Shown piece after piece: positions 41,434 through 51,051 of a stretch of DNA of 64,000 bases; position 1 is the first letter of the stretch, and each line of letters opens with the position of its first letter. Source of the DNA: Sulfurovum sp. UBA4779 (GTDB lineage: Bacteria; Campylobacterota; Campylobacteria; Campylobacterales; Sulfurovaceae); assembly GCA_002403155.1 (NCBI GenBank), contig DHHF01000001.1, positions 156,849 through 220,848 of the forward strand, written 5' to 3'. A program made the position numbers and the translations under genes. The notes below the pieces were generated by a model, which had not been told where the DNA came from, ran no database searches, and saw only the letters and a list, made by a program, of their open reading frames with translations.

Positions 41434-43914
41434 TTACACCTTTCTTATTGTTACATTTTGATATCTTGAATCGCCGAAGAGCTCATAGACATTTTGGGCA
41501 CTTTTAAAATCAGGTACTTTTACGATATCGCCCAAAATTTTATCATCTGCTATCACGTCCAATACGATACTTCCGTTTTCAAACACCACTTCTACTTTTT
41601 CTCCCAGGCTTTCGGCTTTGGCTCTGCTTGCATAAAGCGCAAAAGGCTCAAAGATTTCATGTGCCTTGTCGGTAAAATCACTGAATTGTCTGCCGGGGTT
41701 GCATCTGTAGGCAATTTCCCCTTCCAGCACCTCTGCCTCATTAAACTTCTCAACTTTTGGCATTGGTGTCTCTGCCATAACTATATCCAGAAGATATCCT
41801 CTATTTTCACTCCCGTCATTTTTATATTCATTGGGAAGCGTATCAAACTCAACGGCTTTAAAACCTTTTGAAACCGGCAATTTTACAGTCCACTCTACCG
41901 TCTCTTTCGGTGCTCCGATAAGCTCTCTTATCACATCATTCAATTCATAGCCCCCATATTCCAATGCCGCATTGGTCGGAACGACTCTTTTGGACATATT
42001 GGTCAATGTTCCTTCCTGCTGATTAAGTGCGGGCATATCCAGATCGCCATCCCCTAAAGCAGAAATCCTAAAATCGCCGTTTTCATTATAGCCGATCGTA
42101 TAGCCTTCTGCTTTGTCGTCTAAATCACAAATTAACGCAACGCCGAGTGCATTTGATTTGGGCGGTGCAATGACTACATTCATATGGCATGTTTTTTCTA
42201 TGAGGGCTACCAGTTTGGCTAAATTTTCTGCTTTCGGATGATAATAAAAATCTTCTCCCACCATCAAAGAGAAGGTCTCTTTTTTGCTTGTCATTTTGTC
42301 AAACGTATCGGCAAAAGCATCGCTTTCTTTGCCCAAAAGTTCTACCAAGCCGTTTTGCTCAACTTCTATCTCTTTTTCAATCTCTTCAGGTACTTTTTTC
42401 TTAACCTCTTTGGATTCGCCCGTCTCTTCGTCTACAGTTATCTCTACGACCTCTTTCATCACTTTTTCTTTGACGGTCTTTTTTGTCATTCTCTTAAAAC
42501 TGTCAATATATGCTCTTACTTCTTCGGGAAGTTTTTCTTTGTCTGCAAAAAGATCCAAGATAAGATAAAGCGCTGCTTCTTCAAGCCCGGCTTTATGCGT
42601 AAAACATTCAACCGATTTGCCAAAAGTCGGAATCAGTGTATCTCCCACAGGATGAAAATAAAGCCCTGCACCTTTATTTAATTTTTGCACATTATTAAAC
42701 GCATATTTTAATCCCGGGCTATCGTTTCTAAGCGCCAGGCCAACCGATATGACAAAATCGCTTTTTTTCAAAATCGTATCCGTATCAGCACTGTAAAGCG
42801 ATCGGCCTGACGCTTTTGCGTAAAATGATAAGAATTTTTGGAATGCCCTTACTTCAGGGTTATAGAGCTTGATTCCCATTTTTTCTTTTAATGTTTGCAG
42901 CATCAGCGCTTCTTCGTTGGTGATCACGGAATTAAAACGTATCGTTTTTGCCTTTTTAAATGCATCAAGTGCTTTTTTGAAAGCCTCTTTGTCTTTTTTT
43001 GCATCTCTGTTTTCAAAATCATAAGCAAAACGTGCAGACCCGTCCAAAGAAACATAGTTCCATTCATTGGTAACACGATAGATCTTTTCGCTTCTGTCTT
43101 CGATAGAGGTGGGTTTGACTTCATAATAAATTTGAAAGCCGTCGCTTGAGTGTGCGCTGACTGCGGGAATGCGCTTTAATTCCCATGCATTGGAGGAGTA
43201 GACGAAATCTCTGCTTGTAAGTGCTCCGACAGGACATACGGCAATACATTCGCCGCAATCGGAACAATTGGTATGCCCGGTGCCGTTGCTTGGAGCGATA
43301 ACAGATTTTTGCAATTTATTCCACATTGCATACGCATCTTTTGGCATCGTATCTTTATAAGCTTTATCTAGATCTGCCCCCCCTCTTTTGACAGTAGTAA
43401 GCGCTGCATCTCCGATCATATCTTTGCATACTGTCGTACAGCGCTCGCATACGATACACAGTGCCGCATCATAATGCAATACAGAACTCCAATTGGCTGT
43501 TTCTCTTTTAGTGTCTGTGATCATATAATGCTGCGCATCTACTCCCATTTCAAGTGTATAATTCTGCAGTTCGCACTCTCCGCTTTTATCGCATACCCCG
43601 CACTGCAGCGGATGGTTGACATCGTAAACCTCCATAATTGCGCGGCGCTCTTCAAGAATATTGGGTGTTTGCGTAACAATGTCTAAACCTTCTTTTACTT
43701 TTGCATTGCATGCATACACCTGCTTGCCGTCCGCCTCTACTAAACAAAGACGGCATGCCAGTGTCGGAGAACATCGAGTCAAATAACAAATTGCAGGGAT
43801 AAAAACGTTATTGGCACGTGCAGCATTAAGGATATACTCACCCTCTTTTGCTTTATATTCTTTCCCGTCGATTGTTATAGTAATCAAATTTTCTACTGTT
43901 TTTTCATCGCTCAT
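41434..43914 (-). CDS. nuoG: NuoG paralogue 2 (complex I iron-sulfur subunit with extra ferredoxin clusters)
   Basis: The 826 residues start with a 2Fe-2S domain (CYLTRCSPTLACRLC), then HPLQCGVCDKSGEC (His-Cys3 cluster), then two complete four-cysteine sets: CIVCERCTTVCKD and CSDCGECIAVCPVGAL. The N7-type CxxCxxxC site seen in the adjacent paralogue is replaced by VSAHSSDGF. The rest is a molybdopterin-oxidoreductase-like domain. Near residues 465-510 there is a charged Lys/Glu-rich insertion (VKEKVMKEVVEITVDEE and on). It follows paralogue 1 by one base. The pair probably stacks in the peripheral arm. Confidence 0.9.
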   Translation of the reverse strand: MSDEKTVENLITITIDGKEYKAKEGEYILNAARANNVFIPAICYLTRCSPTLACRLCLVEADGKQVYACNAKVKEGLDIVTQTPNILEERRAIMEVYDVNHPLQCGVCDKSGECELQNYTLEMGVDAQHYMITDTKRETANWSSVLHYDAALCIVCERCTTVCKDMIGDAALTTVKRGGADLDKAYKDTMPKDAYAMWNKLQKSVIAPSNGTGHTNCSDCGECIAVCPVGALTSRDFVYSSNAWELKRIPAVSAHSSDGFQIYYEVKPTSIEDRSEKIYRVTNEWNYVSLDGSARFAYDFENRDAKKDKEAFKKALDAFKKAKTIRFNSVITNEEALMLQTLKEKMGIKLYNPEVRAFQKFLSFYAKASGRSLYSADTDTILKKSDFVISVGLALRNDSPGLKYAFNNVQKLNKGAGLYFHPVGDTLIPTFGKSVECFTHKAGLEEAALYLILDLFADKEKLPEEVRAYIDSFKRMTKKTVKEKVMKEVVEITVDEETGESKEVKKKVPEEIEKEIEVEQNGLVELLGKESDAFADTFDKMTSKKETFSLMVGEDFYYHPKAENLAKLVALIEKTCHMNVVIAPPKSNALGVALICDLDDKAEGYTIGYNENGDFRISALGDGDLDMPALNQQEGTLTNMSKRVVPTNAALEYGGYELNDVIRELIGAPKETVEWTVKLPVSKGFKAVEFDTLPNEYKNDGSENRGYLLDIVMAETPMPKVEKFNEAEVLEGEIAYRCNPGRQFSDFTDKAHEIFEPFALYASRAKAESLGEKVEVVFENGSIVLDVIADDKILGDIVKVPDFKSAQNVYELFGDSRYQNVTIRKV

Positions 43915-43915
43915 C

Positions 43916-46174
43916 TTAGCTTCTTCCTACTCTTTCAAATTCTAACCTGCTAAACCTATAAGAGGATAGCAAAGCACTACTTAATCCCATATCAAATGTA
44001 GGATTAAGTGCAATTGTTCCTTTCATGGATGTATCGATCTTAAACACCCTCACAAAACGTATACCGTCTATCGTGAATGCTAGGCAATCACCTTCTTGAA
44101 GTTTTGCTACCATTGCAAACTGCTGCGAACCTAAAAGCACCGCCTCACTTTTTAGCAAATCGCATTTTGCCGTAAAAGGGGAAAATTGTTCTGCCTGATT
44201 GCAGCAATATACTACAGCACCGTCAAATGCTTCAAATTCTGCTATCTCCTGCCATTCTTCGTTTGTCTTTACATTTATCGGCTCAAGAAGATAGCCTCTG
44301 TTTTCATTGCCTACCAGGTCAAAAGCGTCAGGCAAATGATCAAATTCTTCCTCTTTGAAACCTTGAGCGCGCGGAAGCTCCTTGGTGTAGTCAATCGTAT
44401 ACTCCGATTTAACTCCTAATGCATTGGCAATATCATTTAAGACATAGCCTCTATACGGCAATGCGACATGCATGGGTACGACACGTTTATCAAACGTGAC
44501 CAGCGTCCCTTCTTGCTGATTCATTGCAGGCATATCCAAATCACCGTCGCCTAAAGCGCTTAACGTAAAATCAGCCGGAACGTTATATCCTATGTTCGGC
44601 CCTTCGCTTTTATCGTCCAATTCGCAAATGAGCGAAACCCCCATTGCATTGCCTGCAGGCGGAATGCACATTACATTAAAACCTGCATATTGTTCAAACA
44701 ATGCAATGATTTTAGCAATCTGCTCAGCCCGCGGATGGGCATAAAGATCTGCTCCTACCACCAAAGAAAAGCCTGATTTTTTGTTAAGCGACTGCTTGAG
44801 TGCGGCCAATTCCTCTTCGCCTACATTGCATTCGGCGCTCAAATTGCCTATATCCAAATCATCCAAAAAGTCTCTGATGCTGCTTGGAAGCTCAACTTCT
44901 TTGAGTAAAGCTTCTGCCAGCAAAGCGGCAACACCCTCTTCGCCTCCGGCTTCATACTTGATAAACTGCGTTGCAATATTTTTTATTTCCGTATCCTCTA
45001 TCGGATGCAAATAGGCCACCCTTGCTCTGTGCCGTTTGCTTGCCATATTGATATGGTATTTCACGATCGGTGCATCATCGTTGATCCTGCTTCCCAGGAC
45101 GATAATTCCTCTTGACTCTGAAAGCGCTTTAAGCGTTCCGCTGTAAAGATTTTTTCCGCTTACCGAACTATACGCGCGCATAAATTTCTGATATGCTCTT
45201 GCCTCATGACAAACCAGTTTATAGCCATACCGCTCTTTCAGTTTTTGTAATATATAGGCCTCTTCGTTGGAGATGATGCTTGAAAAAATAACACTTTTTG
45301 CACCTTCAAATGCCTTGATCGCCGCTTGGAATGCTTTTGTATCTTTGGCGGCACTCTCATTGGCATAATCAAAACCAAACCGTGCCGCACCGCACATGGT
45401 TGCAAATTCATAATTGTTTGTTACGCGATAAATCTTGTCGCGCTTTACTTCATAGTACATTTGACAGCCGCCGCCGCAATGAGGGCATGCGCTGGGTATT
45501 TTTTTCAACTCCCATGCATTGGAGGTGTATTTAAAATCTGTGCTTACCAACGCTCCGACCGGACATACGGCTGCCGCTTCTCCAAGCGAAGCATAATTCT
45601 TTTCTTGTTTTGTATTGATTATTCTGGAAGAATATCCTCCAAACTGAATCTGCAGCGCTTCATCTCCGGTGATTTCATTGGAAACACGGACACACTTTTC
45701 ACACATGATGCACAACGAAGGGTCATAAGAAACATGCCCCCAGTTTTCGACCGGCCTAAACTGATCTTTTGCCATAAACGTTTGCTGATCAACATTAAAC
45801 TCCATCGTTTTGTTTTGCAGCTCACACTCTCCGCTTTTATCGCATACACCGCACTCCAAGGGATGGTTGACCCCGTAGAGCTTCATAATGTTTTGCCGCT
45901 CTTTATAGAGCGCATCGTTTTGGGTCGCGATCACTGTGCCGTCTGTTGCTTTTTCCTGGCAGGAAAGGATAAAGCCGTCTACACCCTCCACTTTAACCAT
46001 ACACATACGGCATGACCCTATGGGAAGCACTTTGGTAAGGTAGCACATTGTCGGTATATAGATATCGTTTTCCCTTGCGATTTGCAGTATCGTCTTTCCA
46101 AATGTGCTATGGCAGACTTTGCCGTCTATGGTTACGGTAATTTTTTTATTTTTCTGAATATTGTCTACATGCAT
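43916..46174 (-). CDS. nuoG: NuoG paralogue 1 (complex I iron-sulfur subunit with N7-type site)
   Basis: The 752 residues have a 2Fe-2S domain (CYLTKVLPIGSCRMC, then SCQEK), HPLECGVCDKSGEC, and an N4 site built from CIMCEKCVRV with VCPVGAL. An N7-type site reads CPHCGGGCQMYYE followed by a cysteine in TMCGAARFG. The C-terminal domain is molybdopterin-oxidoreductase-like without an obvious cofactor site. The start MHVDNIQKN at 46174 overlaps the stop of the upstream hybrid flavoprotein gene (TGT ... ATG context). Tandem NuoG genes are known in some Campylobacterota. Confidence 0.9.
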   Translation of the reverse strand: MHVDNIQKNKKITVTIDGKVCHSTFGKTILQIARENDIYIPTMCYLTKVLPIGSCRMCMVKVEGVDGFILSCQEKATDGTVIATQNDALYKERQNIMKLYGVNHPLECGVCDKSGECELQNKTMEFNVDQQTFMAKDQFRPVENWGHVSYDPSLCIMCEKCVRVSNEITGDEALQIQFGGYSSRIINTKQEKNYASLGEAAAVCPVGALVSTDFKYTSNAWELKKIPSACPHCGGGCQMYYEVKRDKIYRVTNNYEFATMCGAARFGFDYANESAAKDTKAFQAAIKAFEGAKSVIFSSIISNEEAYILQKLKERYGYKLVCHEARAYQKFMRAYSSVSGKNLYSGTLKALSESRGIIVLGSRINDDAPIVKYHINMASKRHRARVAYLHPIEDTEIKNIATQFIKYEAGGEEGVAALLAEALLKEVELPSSIRDFLDDLDIGNLSAECNVGEEELAALKQSLNKKSGFSLVVGADLYAHPRAEQIAKIIALFEQYAGFNVMCIPPAGNAMGVSLICELDDKSEGPNIGYNVPADFTLSALGDGDLDMPAMNQQEGTLVTFDKRVVPMHVALPYRGYVLNDIANALGVKSEYTIDYTKELPRAQGFKEEEFDHLPDAFDLVGNENRGYLLEPINVKTNEEWQEIAEFEAFDGAVVYCCNQAEQFSPFTAKCDLLKSEAVLLGSQQFAMVAKLQEGDCLAFTIDGIRFVRVFKIDTSMKGTIALNPTFDMGLSSALLSSYRFSRLEFERVGRS

Positions 46175-46175
46175 T

Positions 46176-48185
46176 TTACACCGCCACCATAGAAATATAA
46201 TAACAACGCATACATCTTTCAGCTTCTGCAATCGCTTCGTCGCCGGTAAAACCTAGATTTACTTCTTTGTTGTTTGTTTTTCTTTCATTAACACCCAATT
46301 TTTCACTTACAGCGCGAGGCAATCCCGGCATCCAACCTGTAATTTTTTCATTTTTATCATACACTTTAAGCTTGCCTAGATGGTCTTCCATAATTTCATC
46401 ATCCGTAAGGCTTACTTTTTTGTCATAAATATAGCGCGATATCACAGAGGCTGCCCTTTTTGCCTGGCCGACTGCATTGACGATGGTCATAGGGCCGTAT
46501 TCACAGTCTCCTGCGGCAAAAAGCCCCGGACGAGAGGTCATATAGTCTTTGCCGTTTGTCAAAAGCGTATTCCATGACGTCAGCTCAACACCCCATTCTT
46601 CAGGAAGCAGTTGCAAATCAGCCGCTTGCGATACTGCAGGGATAAGATAATCGCATTCCACTTCAAAATCACCGCCTTCGATTTTTACAAGTTCTGCCCT
46701 GCCTCCGTTTGGATCGGGAACCAATTCAAAACGGTTGACTTTGAGTTTCGTGATCTTCTCCCCGTCATCATAAATCTCTTCTATCGCAGAGTGAAATATA
46801 AACTCAACCCCCTCTTCCACTGCCTCATGATACTCTTCGTAGGTTGTATTGCGGATGATCGTCTTTTCGTCACGGCGATAAAGCATGATGACTTTTTTTG
46901 CACCTTCCCGAATCGAACATCTCACAACGTCCATGGAAGTAAAGCCTCCGCCGACACAAACGACCGTTTTATCTTTAAGCTTAAGGGATGCAGGCTCTCC
47001 GATCTTATACTTGTTCCACAGATTAACCTGATCAAGCATGGCGATTGCACCCCAGTATCCGCCCATTTTCGGATTTTCGTTTTTGGCATAGACTTTTTTG
47101 GAAAGCCTTGTGCCAAAAGCCAAAAGCGTTGCATCATACCCGGCATCTATCTCTTTGAGGCGTTCGGCATTGACACGGTAGTTTGGGTATATGCTGACTG
47201 CTTCCAGCGACGTGACAAGCTCTATGTCTTTATTGTATTTTTCTATGGGCATTCTATACTCGGGCACGCCTACAGCAACCTCCCCTCCTAAAACAGGAAG
47301 TTCTTCAAAAATATCCACCTTGATGCCTTCAAGCGCCAAATAATATGCTGCAGTCAAGCCTGCCGGCCCGGCACCGATAACGGCAACTTTTTTCCCGTCA
47401 TTTCTTAATGGTTTAGGCGAATAAGGATGATGCCAAGGCAGCCCATGGTCTGCTTCATAATCGGCACCTATCCTTTTAAGCTCCATGATGGAAATGGGCT
47501 GATCCAGATTTGCACGCCGACATGCATCTTCGCACGGATGAGGGCATACGCGTCCGCAGGTGTGCGCAAGCGGCATTGTTTGCCTTGTCGCTGCCAAAGA
47601 ATCTCCAAAGAGCATATCTCTTACCCCTTCGATATAGGCAGGTATATCGACATGGGAAGGGCACATATCGGTACACGGAGCGGTTACTTTGGCGATATAG
47701 GAAATATCTCCCCGATAATGTTTTGACGCTTTTTGATGGTTGATCGCATCATCAAACTGATCTTTATAGTGTTCCATCAAATCCAATATCGGCTTAGGCA
47801 CGGTTTTGCCTATTTCGCATTTGGAAGTTGTCATCATCGTCCGGCTGATCTCTTTTAAATGTGCAACATCTTCATGCGATCCTTCTCCGCGCGCGATCTT
47901 ATCAAGCAGATCATACAGAATTCTTCCTCCCCATCTGCCCGGCGCACAACGCCCGCATGCTTCAGAATACTGCTGATACTGTGCTGCATACTGTGCTGCC
48001 AATTCTATCGCATCAATATCCTCATCGAAGATAGCGACACCATCCCATCCGATAAATGCTTTTGAATCTCTGTCCCCATGATACGTTTCAGGCAGCTTAA
48101 ATGCAGATTCACTCGACTCGTCGGATGATTTACCGCGGTTATCAATAAACTCATCTTTCCAAGTAGAGAATACGATCCCTGACAT
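46176..48185 (-). CDS. NuoF-like Fe-S domain fused to GltD-like FAD/NAD(P) oxidoreductase
   Basis: This 669-residue protein takes the place of nuoE/nuoF. Residues about 45-150 resemble the C-terminal iron-sulfur domain of NuoF (ACGRCAPGRWGGRIL, TTSKCEIGKTVPKPILDLMEHY), but the third cluster ligand is glycine (C77, C80, G83, C123). From about 165 it is like glutamate synthase small subunit GltD: CTDMCPSHVDIPAYI and CGRVCPHPCEDACRR (two 4Fe-4S clusters), VIGAGPAGLTAAYYLA (FAD), CVGGGFTSMDVVR (NAD(P)) and LFAAGDCEYGP. The C-terminus ends AERCMRCYYISMVAV. It is likely the electron-input module of complex I, taking NAD(P)H or ferredoxin electrons. No FMN site of true NuoF is present. Confidence 0.88.
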   Translation of the reverse strand: MSGIVFSTWKDEFIDNRGKSSDESSESAFKLPETYHGDRDSKAFIGWDGVAIFDEDIDAIELAAQYAAQYQQYSEACGRCAPGRWGGRILYDLLDKIARGEGSHEDVAHLKEISRTMMTTSKCEIGKTVPKPILDLMEHYKDQFDDAINHQKASKHYRGDISYIAKVTAPCTDMCPSHVDIPAYIEGVRDMLFGDSLAATRQTMPLAHTCGRVCPHPCEDACRRANLDQPISIMELKRIGADYEADHGLPWHHPYSPKPLRNDGKKVAVIGAGPAGLTAAYYLALEGIKVDIFEELPVLGGEVAVGVPEYRMPIEKYNKDIELVTSLEAVSIYPNYRVNAERLKEIDAGYDATLLAFGTRLSKKVYAKNENPKMGGYWGAIAMLDQVNLWNKYKIGEPASLKLKDKTVVCVGGGFTSMDVVRCSIREGAKKVIMLYRRDEKTIIRNTTYEEYHEAVEEGVEFIFHSAIEEIYDDGEKITKLKVNRFELVPDPNGGRAELVKIEGGDFEVECDYLIPAVSQAADLQLLPEEWGVELTSWNTLLTNGKDYMTSRPGLFAAGDCEYGPMTIVNAVGQAKRAASVISRYIYDKKVSLTDDEIMEDHLGKLKVYDKNEKITGWMPGLPRAVSEKLGVNERKTNNKEVNLGFTGDEAIAEAERCMRCYYISMVAV

Positions 48186-48505
48186 TATTCGACCTTTTCT
48201 TGTGTTTCTTGAGCAGTTTGCTCGACATTCTCTTCTGCTGCTTTCATACTCTCTTGGCGCTCTTTTTGTGCCTGCGGCGCAGCTTTTTTAACGACAATCG
48301 TCCAATCCACTTCATTAAATTTAAGAGAGTTCATCAGCTCATGTCCGTTTGCTTTGACAACATCGGCACTCTTTTGGATAGAAGAAAAATCTCCCACTTC
48401 AAAAAGAAATATTCCTGCTTCCCCGACATTAAGCCCCTTGTCGATCAGTTCAATCATTCTGTTATAGAAATCGTCTTTCAGGTGTCTCAAATCATATCTT
48501 TTCAT
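48185..48505 (-). CDS. Small NuoE-position protein of the complex I operon
   Basis: The 106 residues (KRYDLRHLKDDFYNRMIELIDKG...VGEAGIFLFEVGDFSSIQKSADVVKANGHELMNSL) match in position and style the small subunit (Cj1575c-type) that replaces NuoE in Campylobacterota. There are no conserved cysteines, so it holds no 2Fe-2S cluster, unlike NuoE. The C-terminal 40 residues are Gln/Glu/Lys-rich. GGAGAG precedes the ATG at 48505; the longer open frame overlaps nuoD and is spurious. Confidence 0.8.
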   Translation of the reverse strand: MKRYDLRHLKDDFYNRMIELIDKGLNVGEAGIFLFEVGDFSSIQKSADVVKANGHELMNSLKFNEVDWTIVVKKAAPQAQKERQESMKAAEENVEQTAQETQEKVE

Positions 48506-48516
48506 CGCCGCTCTCC

Positions 48517-49743
48517 TTAACGATCCACTTCGCCAAACACAATATTGGTTGTGCCGATAATGGTTACAACGTCCGCAATGTACGTACCCACCAAAAGTTC
48601 TTGCAAAAGGCCTGTATGGAAGAAGCTGGGCGCCCTGCATTTGAGCCTGTAAGCATATGGCTCGCCTTCTGATTTGATATAAAAACCGAGCTCGCCTTTT
48701 GGTGATTCTGTCGGCGCATACACCTCTCCCTTTGGAGGCCTCATCCCTTGCGCAACCAGCACAAAATGCTGCATCAATGCATAGTTTTGTGTCATAATCT
48801 CTTCTTTGGGTGCAGAGATATATTGCGGGGCATGTGCCATCAGCTGAGGTTCCGTTTCAAAATACATAGGAATCAGCTGCTTGAGAATTTTTACCGACTC
48901 TTTCATCTCTTCCATATAAAGTCTATAACGCCCGTACGAATCGCATCTATCACTGACGGGAATATCAAAATCCAATTCAGAATAAAGTTCATAAGGCTCC
49001 TCTTTTCTGATATCGTATTGAATGCCCGATCCCCTGAGCATGATGCCGCTGCATCCCCAATTGAGCGCATCTTCTCCGGAGATAACGCCGACATTTTCCA
49101 AACGCATTTTCCAAATTCGGTTTTCTGTCAACAAATCTTCATACATTTTGATTGCTTCCGGCATTTTCGCAAGATAGATCGCCAATTTTTCAGTCCAGCC
49201 GGCAGGCAAATCAAGAGGAACACCGCCGATTCGCACTGCCGAATGCGTCAATCTGGCACCGCAATAGTCTTCCATTAAATCCATGGCATACTCTCTTTCT
49301 CGGAAAGCATACAAGAAAACTGACATAGCGCCGACATCCAGCGCATGGGTCGCCAAAAAGAAAAGGTGAGACATAATACGGTTGATCTCAAGCAGCATTG
49401 TCCTGATCACTTGTGCCCGTCTGGGTGCCTCAATACCGAGCAATTTTTCTACTGCAAGCGCATATGCGTAATTATTTGAGGTAGATGCAATATAATCAAG
49501 TCTATCGGTTGTAGGCAAAAATTCATTATAGGTCATATTTTCAGCCATTTTTTCTATACCGCGGTGCAGATATCCGATATCCGGATATGCTTTGGTCACC
49601 AGCTCGCCATCCAGTTCAAGAACCAGTCTCAGCTGTCCATGTGCAGAAGGGTGCTGCGGGCCAAAGTTAATCACCATGGTGTTGTCTTCTCTCTCAAAAT
49701 TGAGGTTTTCAAAAAATGGGGTTAATTTGTTTGGTTGTTGCAT
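48517..49743 (-). CDS. nuoD: NADH-quinone oxidoreductase subunit D
   Basis: The 408 residues form the 49-kDa quinone-site subunit. Motifs: NFGPQHPSAHGQLRLVLELDGE, DIGYLHRGIEKMAE, RIMSHLFFLATHALDVGA, and the C-terminal DVVTIIGTTNIVFGEVDR. AGGACAAAG precedes the ATG at 49743, just overlapping the nuoC end. It pairs with NuoB to hold the quinone pocket. Confidence 0.96.
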   Translation of the reverse strand: MQQPNKLTPFFENLNFEREDNTMVINFGPQHPSAHGQLRLVLELDGELVTKAYPDIGYLHRGIEKMAENMTYNEFLPTTDRLDYIASTSNNYAYALAVEKLLGIEAPRRAQVIRTMLLEINRIMSHLFFLATHALDVGAMSVFLYAFREREYAMDLMEDYCGARLTHSAVRIGGVPLDLPAGWTEKLAIYLAKMPEAIKMYEDLLTENRIWKMRLENVGVISGEDALNWGCSGIMLRGSGIQYDIRKEEPYELYSELDFDIPVSDRCDSYGRYRLYMEEMKESVKILKQLIPMYFETEPQLMAHAPQYISAPKEEIMTQNYALMQHFVLVAQGMRPPKGEVYAPTESPKGELGFYIKSEGEPYAYRLKCRAPSFFHTGLLQELLVGTYIADVVTIIGTTNIVFGEVDR

Positions 49744-49750
49744 CTTTGTC

Positions 49751-50533
49751 CTACTTTCTCTCATCTAATTGTTTAGATGATTTATTGTAATTGGTCATAA
49801 ACGTTTCGCTGTATTCAATCGGCTGCTTGGTTTCGCCCTTAGAAATATCCGCGCCAAACGGTACCTCATATCCGATTCTGGAGAAACGTTTTGTATCATA
49901 CCTGTCGATGCGTGCAGGATCTCTATTCTCCGGCCCGATAATATCTCTGTACTCTTTTCCAAAAATTTTATCCACTTCATACCATGAAGCAAACTCGTCC
50001 CCTTGCAGCGGATATGTTTTAAGAAGCGGATGGCCTTCCCAATCGTCAGGCATGATAATTCTTTTAAGGAAAGGATGGTTGTTGACTTTGATGCCGAACA
50101 TATCAAACATTTCCCGTTCTGCGAAATTGGCGGATTTAAATAACGGCACGATACTTTCTATCGCCTCATCTTTTTTGATCCGGCATACTACCCTTACCCT
50201 TTTTGCTTCATGGATATTTAAAAGCTGATAAAAAAGTTCAAATTCGCCGTCTTTGGCAAGATAATCAACTGCACTCTGTTCTGAACATTGCGTATAGCCG
50301 CATTGCTCTTTGAGCGTTTTTAGCACTTGAAAATTTTCACCGGCATTGATATGTATAACCAACTGGCCTATCTCTATATAGGTTTCTTTGGCAAGCGATC
50401 CTAAAGCAGCAACGACCTTTGCAAAATGCGTTGCCGCTTCTACTTCTTCTCTCGGTACGCGCGGAGCCACCCAAAATCTGTCTGTATAGTAAGCTTTTGC
50501 CTGAACATTGTCTTTTGGCGTATATTTTCTCAT
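49751..50533 (-). CDS. nuoC: NADH-quinone oxidoreductase subunit C
   Basis: The 260-residue 30-kDa subunit has the core motif NFAEREMFDMFGIKVNNHPFLKRIIMPDDWEGHPLLKTYPLQG. It has an N-terminal extension of about 30 residues and a C-terminal tail longer than in E. coli NuoC. Its start overlaps the nuoB stop by one base. Confidence 0.95.
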   Translation of the reverse strand: MRKYTPKDNVQAKAYYTDRFWVAPRVPREEVEAATHFAKVVAALGSLAKETYIEIGQLVIHINAGENFQVLKTLKEQCGYTQCSEQSAVDYLAKDGEFELFYQLLNIHEAKRVRVVCRIKKDEAIESIVPLFKSANFAEREMFDMFGIKVNNHPFLKRIIMPDDWEGHPLLKTYPLQGDEFASWYEVDKIFGKEYRDIIGPENRDPARIDRYDTKRFSRIGYEVPFGADISKGETKQPIEYSETFMTNYNKSSKQLDERK

Positions 50534-51051
50534 TACACTAACCTCAAGTTTTGTTTTTTATTTTTTTTCATATCGGCTGATTCTCTACGGATTTTCTTTT
50601 GCAGCATCATCAGCGCATACTGAAGCGTTTCAGGCCTTGGCGCGCATCCGGGCAGATAAATATCTACCGGTATAATGCGGTCTACCCCTTGGACCGTAGC
50701 ATAGGTGTTGAACATACCGCCCGTATTGGCACACGAGCCCATTGAAATCACCCATTTGGGCTCTGTCATTTGATCATAAAGCCTTCGTGCAAACTCTGAA
50801 TGTTTTTTAGAAAGCGTTCCTGCCAAAATCATCACATCGGCCTGTCTGGGAGAAGCCCTGAAAATAGTCCCCATTCTGTCAAAATCATACCGTCCCGCCC
50901 CTGTTGCCATCATTTCAATCGCACAGCATGCCAAACCGTATGTCAATGGCCAAAGCGAATTTGAACGCCCCCAGTTTACGAGTTTATCCACCGATGTCAA
51001 TGCGATCGGCAAACCTGCCGATGAGGCATAATTTACTTGATGCTGTGCCAT
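50533..51051 (-). CDS. nuoB: NADH-quinone oxidoreductase subunit B
   Basis: The 172 residues hold cluster N2, the last before quinone. The ligands are the tandem cysteines in YGLACCAIEMM, C in GSCANTGGMFN, and C in LPGCAPRPE. The start at 51051 is preceded by AAGGAGC at good spacing and overlaps the end of nuoA by 19 bases. The longer open frame runs antiparallel-free through nuoA and is not used. Confidence 0.96.
   Translation of the reverse strand: MAQHQVNYASSAGLPIALTSVDKLVNWGRSNSLWPLTYGLACCAIEMMATGAGRYDFDRMGTIFRASPRQADVMILAGTLSKKHSEFARRLYDQMTEPKWVISMGSCANTGGMFNTYATVQGVDRIIPVDIYLPGCAPRPETLQYALMMLQKKIRRESADMKKNKKQNLRLV

Noticed and set aside
48506..48640. N-terminal extension of the NuoE-position protein
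   Set aside because: It overlaps nuoD in another frame and encodes a Cys/His/Arg-rich string typical of an antisense frame.
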